From the IMG/VR virus record IMGVR_UViG_3300049259_000177, positions 50,595 through 114,594 of that record: 64,000 nt of DNA. The stretch is one strand, 5' to 3'. The notes beneath the pieces were generated by a model that was not told the origin of the DNA, did no database searches, and was given only the letters and a program-made list of their open reading frames with translations. This DNA is from a virus. The position numbers and the translations under genes were made by a program. This document shows positions 9,026-16,377 of this stretch, in pieces; within the stretch, counting starts at the first letter, position 1, and each line of letters opens with the position of its first letter.

Positions 9026-9548
9026 CGAAAGCACTACGCCGGTCCGCCTTCGGCGCCGTCTCCATCGCGCGAACAGCACTCGCTCCCATCTGCTCGGTCG
9101 GCAGCGGGGGGTGCAGGAACACCTGCACGCTGGACAGGTAACGGGGCTGCCCGTTGGGCAGCGGCACCCATCCGAGCGAGCCGTCCGCGCCGATGTTCGT
9201 CACGACCGGCTCCCCTGGCATGCTCGGTGTCTCCGGCACCCCGGCGACCTCCTGCAACGCGACGAGCAGCAGGCGGCGCAGCGCGGCGGCGCCAGGACGG
9301 CCGTCGAGGTCGCCAACCGCCTCGACCTGCACGATCGGGGACATGAGCCAGCGCAGACCCCGCAGCGACCCGCCGGGGGGGTCGGAAACGATCAGTCGCG
9401 GGTAGGGGACGACGTTACGCAGCCCGATGTGATCGTCGACGTCGTCGTCGGCTGTGAATCCGAGTTCCGTTTTGACCTTGTCGCTACCGCGCAGTCTCGC
9501 GACGACCACTGCGACGGGGTCGGCCGCCGCGAGGTCGATGTCGGGCAT
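8994..9548 (-). CDS. Probable tail terminator / tail completion protein
   Basis: 184 residues. It lies immediately before the tail-tube gene and after the connector genes, where siphoviruses encode the tail terminator. It contains VVPYPRLIVSDPPGG and VQVEAVGDLDGRPG followed by a helix with AALRRLLLVALQEVAG, a pattern seen in tail-terminator-like proteins. The last residues (FARRDTKPAAT) are encoded by the type L promoter of the next gene, so coding and control share sequence here. No close family name is certain. Confidence 0.6.
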   Translation of the reverse strand: MPDIDLAAADPVAVVVARLRGSDKVKTELGFTADDDVDDHIGLRNVVPYPRLIVSDPPGGSLRGLRWLMSPIVQVEAVGDLDGRPGAAALRRLLLVALQEVAGVPETPSMPGEPVVTNIGADGSLGWVPLPNGQPRYLSSVQVFLHPPLPTEQMGASAVRAMETAPKADRRSAFARRDTKPAAT

Positions 9549-9550
9549 GC

Positions 9551-9877
9551 TCAGGCAGTCGGCTCCGGTACGGGCACGGCGTCACCGGCCATCTCGGAGA
9601 CGACCTTCTCGGCCGCTTCCCGGTCGATGCCGAGTGCACCGGCAACAGCGTCCGGGTCCTCCGGGTCGACCTGTGCGTAGCCCGCGTTGATGATCGCGCG
9701 CGCCACGTGCGGGTACACGTCGATCTCGTCGCCGACCGGATAGTCCTCGTCCCTGGCGTCGAGCCCGAGCCCGGCCTGGTACGTCGGGCCGATCGGGTGC
9801 GCCAACGTCAGTCGGACCTTGCCCTCCTGGGGCTCGGCAGCCGACCGGCGACGACTTGTTGTCTTCGTAGGTGCCAC
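9551..9877 (-). CDS. Small neck-region protein sharing a domain with the fibre-like protein
   Basis: 108 residues from a GTG preceded by AGGAGG. The core VGDEIDVYPHVARAIINAGY closely parallels VGDVIDVADEDARRLVNAGY at the N-terminus of the fibre-like protein at 10700-11866. This suggests a shared small domain that docks both proteins to the same partner. A C-terminal segment (DPDAVAGALGIDREAAEKVV) looks helical. Function unknown. Own type L promoter at 9910-9945. Confidence 0.7.
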   Translation of the reverse strand: MAPTKTTSRRRSAAEPQEGKVRLTLAHPIGPTYQAGLGLDARDEDYPVGDEIDVYPHVARAIINAGYAQVDPEDPDAVAGALGIDREAAEKVVSEMAGDAVPVPEPTA

Positions 9878-9909
9878 GGGTCCTCCTGATCACAGTGCGG
9901 TCGAGGGGC

Positions 9910-9945
9910 AGCGTAGGGCGGTCAGGGCACTAGCGTCACGTCGAC
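9910..9945 (-). promoter_or_regulatory. Type L promoter upstream of the 108-aa neck protein
   Basis: -35 GTGACG at 9934-9939, an 18-base spacer, and -10 TACGCT at 9910-9915. An AGGAGG site and GTG start follow about 30 bases on. Confidence 0.55.
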
Positions 9946-9950
9946 AGTGC

Positions 9951-10703
9951 TTACGCGGCGGCCGTCCCGGCAAACAGGTCAACGACATCACGGACGTTGA
10001 CCCCGTCGAAGACCGAGGAGTGGTCTCTGCCCGCGATGACACGCAGTGCCATGTGCGGGTCGTTGACCGCGTTCACGAATGCCTGCGACTGCGCCAGCGG
10101 CACGGTCGTGTCCGCGTCGCCGTGGTAGATGCGGACCGGCGGCAATCCCCGGTAGTTGGCAGGCTCGCCGATCGGGGCGTGACCGACGATCCCCGCCGCC
10201 CAACCAGCCGATCCGCCGTAGTCGGCCTCGATCTCGGGAGCATACGTCGCCTTGCCCACCGACGTGTCGTGGAAGTAGGCGAGATCGGTCGCGGGTGCGA
10301 ACACACATGCCGCCTTGACCAGTGTCGGGTTGCGCTTCACCCAGTTCAGCGCCGCCAAGCCGCCCATCGACCAGCCGAGCACGCACACCTTCGGGCTCGC
10401 GACGTGGATCGTGTTGAGCAGGTAGTTGTAGGCGGCCGTCAGATCGGTCATCTCTGCGTCGTCAGCCCACGGCGTCGGCCCGCCAGCGTCGATCGACAGC
10501 ACCGTGAATCCCGCGAGCGCCAGCGCCAGCGTGAATCCCCCGGACCCGCTACCCGCCGACTGGAACTGCAACGAGGTGCCGCCGTGGCCGTGGACGGCAA
10601 TCACGCCGACGCTGCTCCCGTCCCGCTTGGCGCGTTTCGGTTCGGTCAGCACACTCGACTCGCCCGCGCTGTACGCACCGACCGCGTAGGCCGCGACGGT
10701 CAT
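9951..10703 (-). CDS. Alpha/beta hydrolase (esterase/lipase-like) in the virion gene cluster
   Basis: 250 residues with the full serine-hydrolase signature: oxyanion loop HGHGG at about 38-42, nucleophile elbow GWSMGG with Ser112, Asp196 in YHGDADTTVP, and His228 in AGRDHSS. The fold resembles dienelactone-hydrolase or prolyl-oligopeptidase-like enzymes. There is no signal peptide. It starts within the ATGA ending the fibre-like gene, so it is translationally coupled to it. This suggests the enzyme is a virion component, or is made in step with one. A cell-envelope ester or lipid is a plausible substrate, but the sequence does not reveal it. Confidence 0.85.
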   Translation of the reverse strand: MTVAAYAVGAYSAGESSVLTEPKRAKRDGSSVGVIAVHGHGGTSLQFQSAGSGSGGFTLALALAGFTVLSIDAGGPTPWADDAEMTDLTAAYNYLLNTIHVASPKVCVLGWSMGGLAALNWVKRNPTLVKAACVFAPATDLAYFHDTSVGKATYAPEIEADYGGSAGWAAGIVGHAPIGEPANYRGLPPVRIYHGDADTTVPLAQSQAFVNAVNDPHMALRVIAGRDHSSVFDGVNVRDVVDLFAGTAAA

Positions 10704-11866
10704 CGCTCGACCGCCTCGATCATGCTCTCGACGCCCGGCACATCCCGACCGTAACAGCCCATCGCCAGACCAACCTTGTTGGTGAGCATCTGCGCTCTGA
10801 AGGTGTAGTTCTGGCCTTGCACCGGCTGGAACCGCCAGGTCAGGAAGAACGAGCCGTAGTATTGCTGGCCCGACGCGATCGCCGATGCGTTGGTCTTGGT
10901 GTCACGGCTGGTGATAGATGCGTCGGCGTTGACCTCGGCCAACACCGCCGAGAATCGGCTGACCGTACCTGCTACGACCGTACCGAGGCTGATCGCCAGC
11001 ACCACGCTCAACTGGATCTTGATGGGACGGACCCCACCGACGACACCGATCTGCAACCCGGGGATGTCGTGCGCGTTCCCATCCGCCGCATTCGCCTGCG
11101 ACAGCGAAGTAGCAAGGAACGCGTAGGCCAGTTCCCGTCCACCGGTGTTGTTAACCGCAGTCGTGTTCGCCGCGATTGCTGCCGCGTTCGCCTGCTCCGC
11201 CGCTGTTGCCCGTGCGACTTCGGCTGTCAAGTCCGTGATCAGCGCGCGCAGGTTGATGGCGGCGGTGTTGGCAGCCTCCGCCGCCTGTGCCCGGTTCGTC
11301 TCGGCGGTCAGGTCGGTGATCAGCGCGCGCAGGTTGATGGCGGCCTGCATCGCCGCCGCGCCGGACTCGTCGCCGCGCAGTTGGGCGTCGATCTCGGCGA
11401 GCGTGTCAAGCGCGACGTCCAGGGTTCCGCCGGTCAGCGCCGAAAGTTGCGCGTTGACGTACGCCCGGTCGCCGTGCACGTCCGGTGCACTGACGTGCGC
11501 GGCGAGCACGCTGTCCCCGTGAGCCCGGTCGCCGTGTGGGTCGGCAGCGGTCTCGTGCGCGGTGATACGCGGTCCTGCGACCGGGTCGGTCTCCGCCGTG
11601 ATGCCACCGCCCGGGCCACTACCGCCGAGTGTCGCGGGGTCGACGCCTTCGGCGAGCATTGTGTCGGCGTTCCAGGTCAGCACTTCGCGGTCTTGCAGCG
11701 TCGCGTAGTCGGCGAAGATGTTGCGCGGTCCGGTGACCAGCGGCGTGTCCGCGTCGGCGTACTGCGCGTAGCCAGCGTTGACCAGCCGCCGCGCGTCCTC
11801 ATCGGCGACGTCGATGACGTCGCCGACATGATGACCCTGCCACGGACTTGAGAACTTGACCCTCAC
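10700..11866 (-). CDS. Fibre-like structural protein (head or neck fibre candidate)
   Basis: 388 residues, GTG start after GGGAGG. N-terminal docking domain (about 1-60) shared with the 108-aa protein at 9551-9877. Then a His/Asp-rich stretch with two copies of the DPHGDRAHG/DVHGDRAYV type (about 110-140), as in phage fibre shafts. Next come two copies of AINLRALITDLTAE in an Ala-rich coiled coil (about 180-230), and a C-terminal beta-rich head domain (about 240-388). It sits among connector genes, not tail-tip genes, so a capsid- or neck-attached fibre is more likely than a tail fibre. It is coupled to the downstream hydrolase. Confidence 0.65.
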   Translation of the reverse strand: MRVKFSSPWQGHHVGDVIDVADEDARRLVNAGYAQYADADTPLVTGPRNIFADYATLQDREVLTWNADTMLAEGVDPATLGGSGPGGGITAETDPVAGPRITAHETAADPHGDRAHGDSVLAAHVSAPDVHGDRAYVNAQLSALTGGTLDVALDTLAEIDAQLRGDESGAAAMQAAINLRALITDLTAETNRAQAAEAANTAAINLRALITDLTAEVARATAAEQANAAAIAANTTAVNNTGGRELAYAFLATSLSQANAADGNAHDIPGLQIGVVGGVRPIKIQLSVVLAISLGTVVAGTVSRFSAVLAEVNADASITSRDTKTNASAIASGQQYYGSFFLTWRFQPVQGQNYTFRAQMLTNKVGLAMGCYGRDVPGVESMIEAVER

Positions 11867-12402
11867 TGGCTTACCTCCCGCTGACGTGTCTCGACGGCAA
11901 CAACTTCGAGCGCGTGGTGCATGAAGTGGGTGCCGACGTCCTCGTCGGTCCCGTACTCACTCTCGGCGGCGCGTGGGAACGTGCAGCGCACGCTGGCCTT
12001 CACCGACGTGCCCGCGACTGTCGTCGGGCTACGCTCAATGTGTCGGGCGAGTTCGTTGGGCAGCACGACGCTCTCACAGCGACAGTGAATCCGGTTTCCG
12101 ATCGGCAGGTCCGGGTCGCCGGGACGGCGGGCGAGGTCGAAGCCAGCACGGATGTCGTTGGCGTCGTTGCCGGTGTTGACCTTTGGGATCTTGTAGCGAA
12201 GATTCGACGGGACTTCCTGGCCGTCGGCGTAGACATGGCTGGGCCGCACCTTCTCGTCCCGGCGGGTGAGCCACGTCTTCGCGTCCGGGGCACCGCGCTT
12301 GGCTTCGGTCTCGACGCGGACCGTGAGATGGTCGACATAGGGCCGCACGATCTTGGCGGCGACGAGAGTGTCTAGTCCGGCGGTCATCTCGAAGCGACTC
12401 AT
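11863..12402 (-). CDS. Neck / minor capsid protein with a MuF-like C-terminal motif
   Basis: 179 residues from the ATG at 12402, which overlaps the stop of the previous gene (ATGA). The N-terminus (DTLVAAKIVRPYVDHLTVRV) resembles HK97 gp10-like neck proteins. The middle carries TRRDEKVRPSHVYADGQEVP and, 50 residues later, NRIHCRCESV. The same pair of motifs occurs in the MuF domain of the 2835-aa protein (RRDEKVRPSHAKADGQ and NCRC). The order of genes supports a role in closing or extending the connector. Confidence 0.65.
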   Translation of the reverse strand: MSRFEMTAGLDTLVAAKIVRPYVDHLTVRVETEAKRGAPDAKTWLTRRDEKVRPSHVYADGQEVPSNLRYKIPKVNTGNDANDIRAGFDLARRPGDPDLPIGNRIHCRCESVVLPNELARHIERSPTTVAGTSVKASVRCTFPRAAESEYGTDEDVGTHFMHHALEVVAVETRQREVSQ

Positions 12403-12779
12403 GGCGTCGTGCTCACCCCGACCCGGATCTGCCCTTGGATGCGCACGTAGTTGACGCTGGCGTCCTCGCTGTGCCGGATGTTGTCGGCAGTGCGGATGAA
12501 CCACTCGCGGCCAGTGGCGACGTCGACGGGGTTGCCGTCGTCGTCGAGTTGGTACTCGACGACGAGGTCCTTCGGCTTCATCGGCCACAACGCCGGATCG
12601 ACAGAGATGTTGTAGATGCTCTCGCCGCCTTGCAGGTTCGCGCCGCCGCCGGTGACCCGCCCTGGGTAGGCGGGCGTTGGGTCGGCCCAGCCGCCGGGCA
12701 CGAGGTCACCGTGACTGTCCGGCGTCAAGTCTTCCTGACGACGTAGCGCGAGCGCTGTGTTCGGCAGCAAAACGCTCAT
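12399..12779 (-). CDS. Head-tail connector (stopper-like) protein
   Basis: 126 residues. The ATG at 12779 sits in an ATGA overlap with the upstream connector gene, which fixes the start; the frame is open further upstream but without an initiation site. Contains a beta-rich body with VEYQLDDDGNPVDVATGREW. Small proteins of this size in this position act as stopper or completion proteins. Assigned by context. Confidence 0.65.
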   Translation of the reverse strand: MSVLLPNTALALRRQEDLTPDSHGDLVPGGWADPTPAYPGRVTGGGANLQGGESIYNISVDPALWPMKPKDLVVEYQLDDDGNPVDVATGREWFIRTADNIRHSEDASVNYVRIQGQIRVGVSTTP

Positions 12780-13426
12780 AGCCGAATGACCCTGCTGCGG
12801 CCGGGGCGGATGAACACTCGCCGCCCGGCGAGGCGCCACCGGTCGAGGCTCTTGAGCGTGGGGGCGCCGTTGGTCGCCTGTGGGCCTGCTTGTGCGCGGC
12901 TACTGGCGAGGCTCTCGACACCGCCTGGGGTCAGGTACTCGTAGGAGATCGACTGGCCCTCGACGGAGACGCTGCGCACCCGCTGCGCTTTCTTGCCCTG
13001 CATCGACTGCCACAGCCGCACCACGTCCCCACTGCGCAGCACCGTGTTCTCGATGTAACGCCGGACCGGCAGGTAGATCGGCTGGGTGGCGTCGATGCCC
13101 GCGATGTAGGTGATGGTGTAGCGCCCAGTGGGCTGGCCTGAGATCGGGTCGGCCTCCGGTTCGGCGGAGGTGATCGAGATGACCTTCGACTCGCGCAGGC
13201 GCCAACCATCGGGATAGGCGATACGGCCGGTCTCGATGAACGTCGTCGGCGTGATCGGGCGCCCCAAGTAGCCCTCGACCTCAGCCTGTGCGTCGTAGAT
13301 GGCGCCGGTGATGATTTCGGTGGAAGTGTCGTCAAGCGGCTGGCTAAGGCCGAGTCGGATGGCGATCTTCTCGACCGGGACGACGAGCGGGCACGGTTCC
13401 TCGAAGTCGGCAGCGGGCTGGGTCAT
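12776..13426 (-). CDS. Head-tail connector (adaptor, gp6-like)
   Basis: 216 residues from the ATG at 13426; a TTG four codons upstream is also in frame but less likely. The N-terminal half (VEKIAIRLGLSQPLDD, then AIYDAQAEVEGYLGRPITP) is the helical pattern of gp6-like adaptors that bind the portal from below. The C-terminal half is beta-rich and ends in a basic tail (FIRPGRSRVIRL). It is the first gene of a coupled chain running through 11863. Confidence 0.75.
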   Translation of the reverse strand: MTQPAADFEEPCPLVVPVEKIAIRLGLSQPLDDTSTEIITGAIYDAQAEVEGYLGRPITPTTFIETGRIAYPDGWRLRESKVISITSAEPEADPISGQPTGRYTITYIAGIDATQPIYLPVRRYIENTVLRSGDVVRLWQSMQGKKAQRVRSVSVEGQSISYEYLTPGGVESLASSRAQAGPQATNGAPTLKSLDRWRLAGRRVFIRPGRSRVIRL

Positions 13427-13486
13427 CGCTACCCCCAACCTCCTCCGTTGATGCTTCTGGTGCTTACACCCGGGCCACTACGACGA

Positions 13487-13531
13487 ACAGGCGGGCAGAC
13501 GAGGCATCGTGTGCGTCGTCGACCCGCCTGT
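13487..13531 (-). terminator. Hairpin after the 237-aa unknown gene
   Basis: Inverted repeat with 9-bp outer arms ACAGGCGGG and CCCGCCTGT and an inner GACGA/TCGTC pairing. It lies just downstream of the stop at 13542 and before the connector gene. No T-run. Confidence 0.6.
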
Positions 13532-13541
13532 CGCGTAGCGG

Positions 13542-14255
13542 TCAGTCCTTGCCGTCCGCGCCGTCGTCCGCCCCGCTGTCGCCCGCGCCGTCGTTCGCCC
13601 CGCTGCCGTCGGCGGCGAGGACAGGTGCCGCGTTGCCACCGGCGCCCATCCGCTCGCGCCCTGCCGCCTCGGTCAGCGGGCTCTGCGCCTCGGCCGTAGC
13701 GGCGTGCACGAATAGGTCGGCCTTGTCGCGCGGCACCCGCGCGTTCGCCGGGAACAGCAGTTGGGTCATCGGCGTGCGTGACCCCTGCTGGACGAACTTC
13801 TGGTAGACGCGGACCTTCGTCGTGGCGTACGTCGTGGTGCCGTCGCCGAAGTCGAAGACCTCTTCCGGATCGAGGTCGCTGCCTTCCTCGTCAACGAGTC
13901 CGAGCACGCCCGAACCCGGCAGCGAGCGCTGCCCCGCCGCCGCCGCCACTGGCGAGGTCGACAGGTGCCGCTGCACCGTAACGGGCGGGCGCTTGTCCGA
14001 GGTGGGCGCCGCGAGCGGACTCGCTGGGCTCGGCGCGCGCTTGGTGGCCGCGTCGGTGCGTGGTCCGGTCTCGACGTCGGGACCGTCCGGATGCGCGTAC
14101 CCGGCATCGACGGCGGACGTGCCCTCCGGGGCGTCCGACACGGCGCTCGGCTTGTCGGGCGTCTCGGTCGGCGTCTCGGTCTCGTCTTTCTTCGGCTCCT
14201 CGGCCGCCGCACGCGACGAGCCCTTCGCCTGAGTCTGCTTGCTGGCTGGCGGCAC
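13542..14255 (-). CDS. Head-region protein of unknown function, disordered ends
   Basis: 237 residues, GTG start after GGAGGG. Residues 1-110 are Pro/Ala/Glu/Thr-rich and probably disordered. About 115-200 is a compact segment (GLVDEEGSDLDPEEVFDFGD, then TKVRVYQKFVQQG and TQLLFPANARVP). The last 25 residues are a Gly/Ala/Asp-rich acidic tail. It lies in the head gene cluster with its own type L promoter (14297-14332) and a strong hairpin behind it, so it may be made in quantity. I do not recognise the family. Confidence 0.75.
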   Translation of the reverse strand: MPPASKQTQAKGSSRAAAEEPKKDETETPTETPDKPSAVSDAPEGTSAVDAGYAHPDGPDVETGPRTDAATKRAPSPASPLAAPTSDKRPPVTVQRHLSTSPVAAAAGQRSLPGSGVLGLVDEEGSDLDPEEVFDFGDGTTTYATTKVRVYQKFVQQGSRTPMTQLLFPANARVPRDKADLFVHAATAEAQSPLTEAAGRERMGAGGNAAPVLAADGSGANDGAGDSGADDGADGKD

Positions 14256-14296
14256 GGTGTCCCTCCATCGGATCGCGCACGAATGCGGTCACCGAG

Positions 14297-14332
14297 AGGT
14301 TAGAGAGCCGCCAGGCTTAGTGTCGCGTCGAG
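14297..14332 (-). promoter_or_regulatory. Type L promoter upstream of the 237-aa gene
   Basis: -35 GCGACA at 14321-14326 in CTCGACGCGACACTAAG, an 18-base spacer, and -10 TAACCT at 14297-14302. The TAA in the block is the stop codon of the preceding gene. Confidence 0.65.
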
Positions 14333-14796
14333 GAAACCGCGAGCATGTGCTGCGCGTGCCAGGCGAGGATCTCCGCCCGGCTGATCTGCCACGGATCGTT
14401 CATCGGCCACGCGGCGACGACCTCGAACTTGAAGGTCTGGTAGCAGCGCTCGACCTCGGGTCCGAAGCCAGCGTCGCAGTCGATGCACGAGCCGACGGCG
14501 TCCGGGTCGTCGCCGTCACGAGCGGGCCGGAAGCCGTCGCTGGCCTCGTCGGGGAACACCTTGCGGGTGCCCGTGCAGGTCGGGCAGATGGCCCGGTCGC
14601 CGAGTGCGTCGATGAGCAGGCAGCGGGCGAGTTCGCTCGGGCCGGAACCGGCGTAACCCCAGGAAAACCCGGTGGGGCTGTGCTTGACGTGATGGGCGAG
14701 CAGGCCAACCCGGGTCGGCTCGGTGGCCGAGCCGGACCGCACGATCTGCACACGCTCGTGCTCGCCGGGCTCGCCGCGATAGATGGGCTCGTCCAT
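14317..14796 (-). CDS. DUF6166-like protein
   Basis: 159 residues, ATG after AGGAGG. Carries HSPTGFSWGYAGSGPSELAR and, near the C-terminus, CYQTFKFEVVAAWPMNDPW, the two conserved blocks of the phage DUF6166 family. A CPTCTGTRKVF...CIDC four-cysteine zinc-ribbon-like insertion separates them. Function of the family is unknown. Its final codons and stop overlap the next type L promoter. Confidence 0.8.
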   Translation of the reverse strand: MDEPIYRGEPGEHERVQIVRSGSATEPTRVGLLAHHVKHSPTGFSWGYAGSGPSELARCLLIDALGDRAICPTCTGTRKVFPDEASDGFRPARDGDDPDAVGSCIDCDAGFGPEVERCYQTFKFEVVAAWPMNDPWQISRAEILAWHAQHMLAVSSTRH

Positions 14797-14932
14797 GACT
14801 CCTCCTGCTGCGCCCCAGTCGCTCGCCGAGGCTGCGGTACGACGCGCCGCCGGTTGTCCGCCAGATCAACGGGTGATTTGTGAGGCGGTGGAGCCCAGGT
14901 ATCCCGGGGCCCGGCGGTCACGTCGTCCGTAA

Positions 14933-14951
14933 CGCAGCGTACGACGCTGCG
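14933..14951 (-). terminator. Short hairpin downstream of the IPT-domain gene
   Basis: Perfect 8-bp inverted repeat CGCAGCGT and ACGCTGCG with a 3-base loop, 33 bases after the stop at 14984. The rest of the 187-base gap before 14796 shows no gene. Termination is inferred from position only. Confidence 0.45.
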
Positions 14952-14983
14952 CCGACACTGCGGCGCGTCATCGTGAAGTCGGG

Positions 14984-15493
14984 TCAGACGTAGGTGTAGC
15001 CACCCGCCAGCGGTGCGCTTGCGCCCGCGTCGGTCGTGACGACGACGGCAACGGCCCCTGCCGCGTGCGCCCCCGTGACGGCCGTGATCTCCGTGTCGGA
15101 GACGACCTTCACGTTGGTGCAGGCGACGCCGCCGATCGTCACACCGGTCGTGCCGCCGCCGGTGACCGGACCCTGGTCCGACTCCGTGTGGATGCCGGAC
15201 TGGAAGCCGGTGCCGGTGATCGTCACCTGCGTGCCACCGGCGGCCGGGCCCGTGTCGGGCGCGAGCGCGGTGACCGTCGGCGCGGCGTACGCAGCGTCGA
15301 CCTCGGACGTGCGAATCACCTGACCGGCGCGCCATTTGAGTTGCTGGCCGCGCTCCCCGGCGCCCCGGAAGGCGACGTCTTCGTAGACGTCCTGGCCGAC
15401 GGTGAGCGGCGGGTCGGGGTCGACTGCGGGCGCGAGCAGAGCGTCGACCTGTGCACGGGTCAGGACCGCGCCGGTCTCATCGCGAAGTGCCAT
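14984..15493 (-). CDS. IPT/TIG Ig-like domain protein (capsid decoration candidate)
   Basis: 169 residues from the ATG at 15493, preceded by AGGAGG; the frame is open upstream but lacks a ribosome-binding site there. The N-terminal 70 residues (starting ALRDETGAVLTRAQVDALL and containing QDVYEDVAF and GQQLKWRAGQ) are homologous to the whole 82-aa protein at 27305-27553. About 75-169 is an IPT/TIG-type immunoglobulin-like domain (PTVTALAPDTGPAAGGTQVT, then ITGTGF). Ig-like domains are common on capsid surfaces. Position just after the capsid gene supports a decoration or attachment role. Confidence 0.75.
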   Translation of the reverse strand: MALRDETGAVLTRAQVDALLAPAVDPDPPLTVGQDVYEDVAFRGAGERGQQLKWRAGQVIRTSEVDAAYAAPTVTALAPDTGPAAGGTQVTITGTGFQSGIHTESDQGPVTGGGTTGVTIGGVACTNVKVVSDTEITAVTGAHAAGAVAVVVTTDAGASAPLAGGYTYV

Positions 15494-15561
15494 CACTGTC
15501 CTCCTGTGGGTGGGACGCCAGCGTCGCACCGTAACGTGCCTAACGTCGACCTGAGGACGCA

Positions 15562-15594
15562 AGGACCCCGCCAGTTGTCGCCTGACGGGGTCCT
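15562..15594 (-). terminator. Hairpin between HNH endonuclease and IPT-domain genes
   Basis: Arms AGGACCCCG and CGGGGTCCT (9 bp) extended by a CAG/CTG pairing around a short loop. It follows the HNH gene and precedes the IPT-domain gene, so it would insulate the two. Confidence 0.6.
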
Positions 15595-15772
15595 GCGGTC
15601 GGTGCCCATGCCCGGCCGACGAGCGGCCGTGCGTCCGAGGTGGCCGGTCCCCGGGATACTGCGCTAGTCCCACTCACCGCGATCGTTCGGCGCCGACCAA
15701 CCGGGTGCGCTCTCCCGGTGGGCTATGCAGGAGTCACTCTACGGCCGCGAGAGTCACTCTTGGCGCGTCACG

Positions 15773-16315
15773 TCACACGCAGTTGCACAGCAGGTCCGGC
15801 CGGTACAGCCGGAGCATCTCCATGGCGAAGGCGACCTTGTCCTCGACGCGCTGCCCGTAGGGCTGGGCTCGGCTCCACAGTTCGAGGTTCTCCGCGCGGT
15901 TGTCGCTCCGGGCACCGTTGCGATGGTGCACGCTTTCCTCTGGCAGCAACGGGCGGCCGAGGGTCTCCTCCATCGCGAGCCGGTGCTGGGCGACGAGGCG
16001 GCCGTCTCGATAGACCCGCACGTAACCGTGAGAGCGAGAGCCGTCACCGTCTGGCCGCTTCGCTCGCAGTGGCCGCTCCCAGTCAGGGTCGCCGTCGACC
16101 TTGCGCTGGTAGTGGCGATTGCACAGGCCCAGGTGGGCGGCGGGCGGCTTGTCGCAGCAATCGAGCGAGCACACCGCGCCCGGCACGCGGGCTACTCGTC
16201 GCAGCGCCGTCAGTGGGCGGCCATTCGACTGCTGCCAGTAGTGCCCGCCGCATAGACCCCTTGCCTTGTGCGGCTGGTTGCAGTCGTCGACCTCGCAGGC
16301 CCTCGCGTCTGTCAC
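15773..16315 (-). CDS. HNH homing endonuclease, free-standing
   Basis: 180 residues. The N-terminal half has two Cys/His zinc-binding-like repeats (CEVDDC with LCGGHY, then CSLDCC with LCNRHY). The C-terminal half is an HNH core: HRLAMEETLGRPL, then VHHRNGARSDNRAENLELWS. It sits between the capsid gene and the IPT-domain gene and is walled off by hairpins on both sides, as expected for an inserted selfish gene with its own expression. No intron or intein boundaries are visible around it. Confidence 0.85.
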   Translation of the reverse strand: MTDARACEVDDCNQPHKARGLCGGHYWQQSNGRPLTALRRVARVPGAVCSLDCCDKPPAAHLGLCNRHYQRKVDGDPDWERPLRAKRPDGDGSRSHGYVRVYRDGRLVAQHRLAMEETLGRPLLPEESVHHRNGARSDNRAENLELWSRAQPYGQRVEDKVAFAMEMLRLYRPDLLCNCV

Positions 16316-16328
16316 TAGATCAACACGA

Positions 16329-16362
16329 CGAGAGCCCCCGACCCGAAGGTCGGGGGCTCTCG
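16329..16362 (-). terminator. Intrinsic terminator of the major capsid gene (UUCG tetraloop)
   Basis: Perfect 15-bp stem CGAGAGCCCCCGACC / GGTCGGGGGCTCTCG. On the transcript strand the loop is TTCG closed by C-G, an extra-stable tetraloop. It starts 16 bases after the capsid stop codon and is followed by a T-containing but not T-rich stretch. The strongest terminator in the window. Confidence 0.85.
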
Positions 16363-16377
16363 TTCAGGCCGGGAGAA

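Noticed and set aside
13427-13438. TTG at 13438 as the start of the adaptor gene
   Set aside because: It touches the AGGAGG directly, and an ATG lies four codons downstream.
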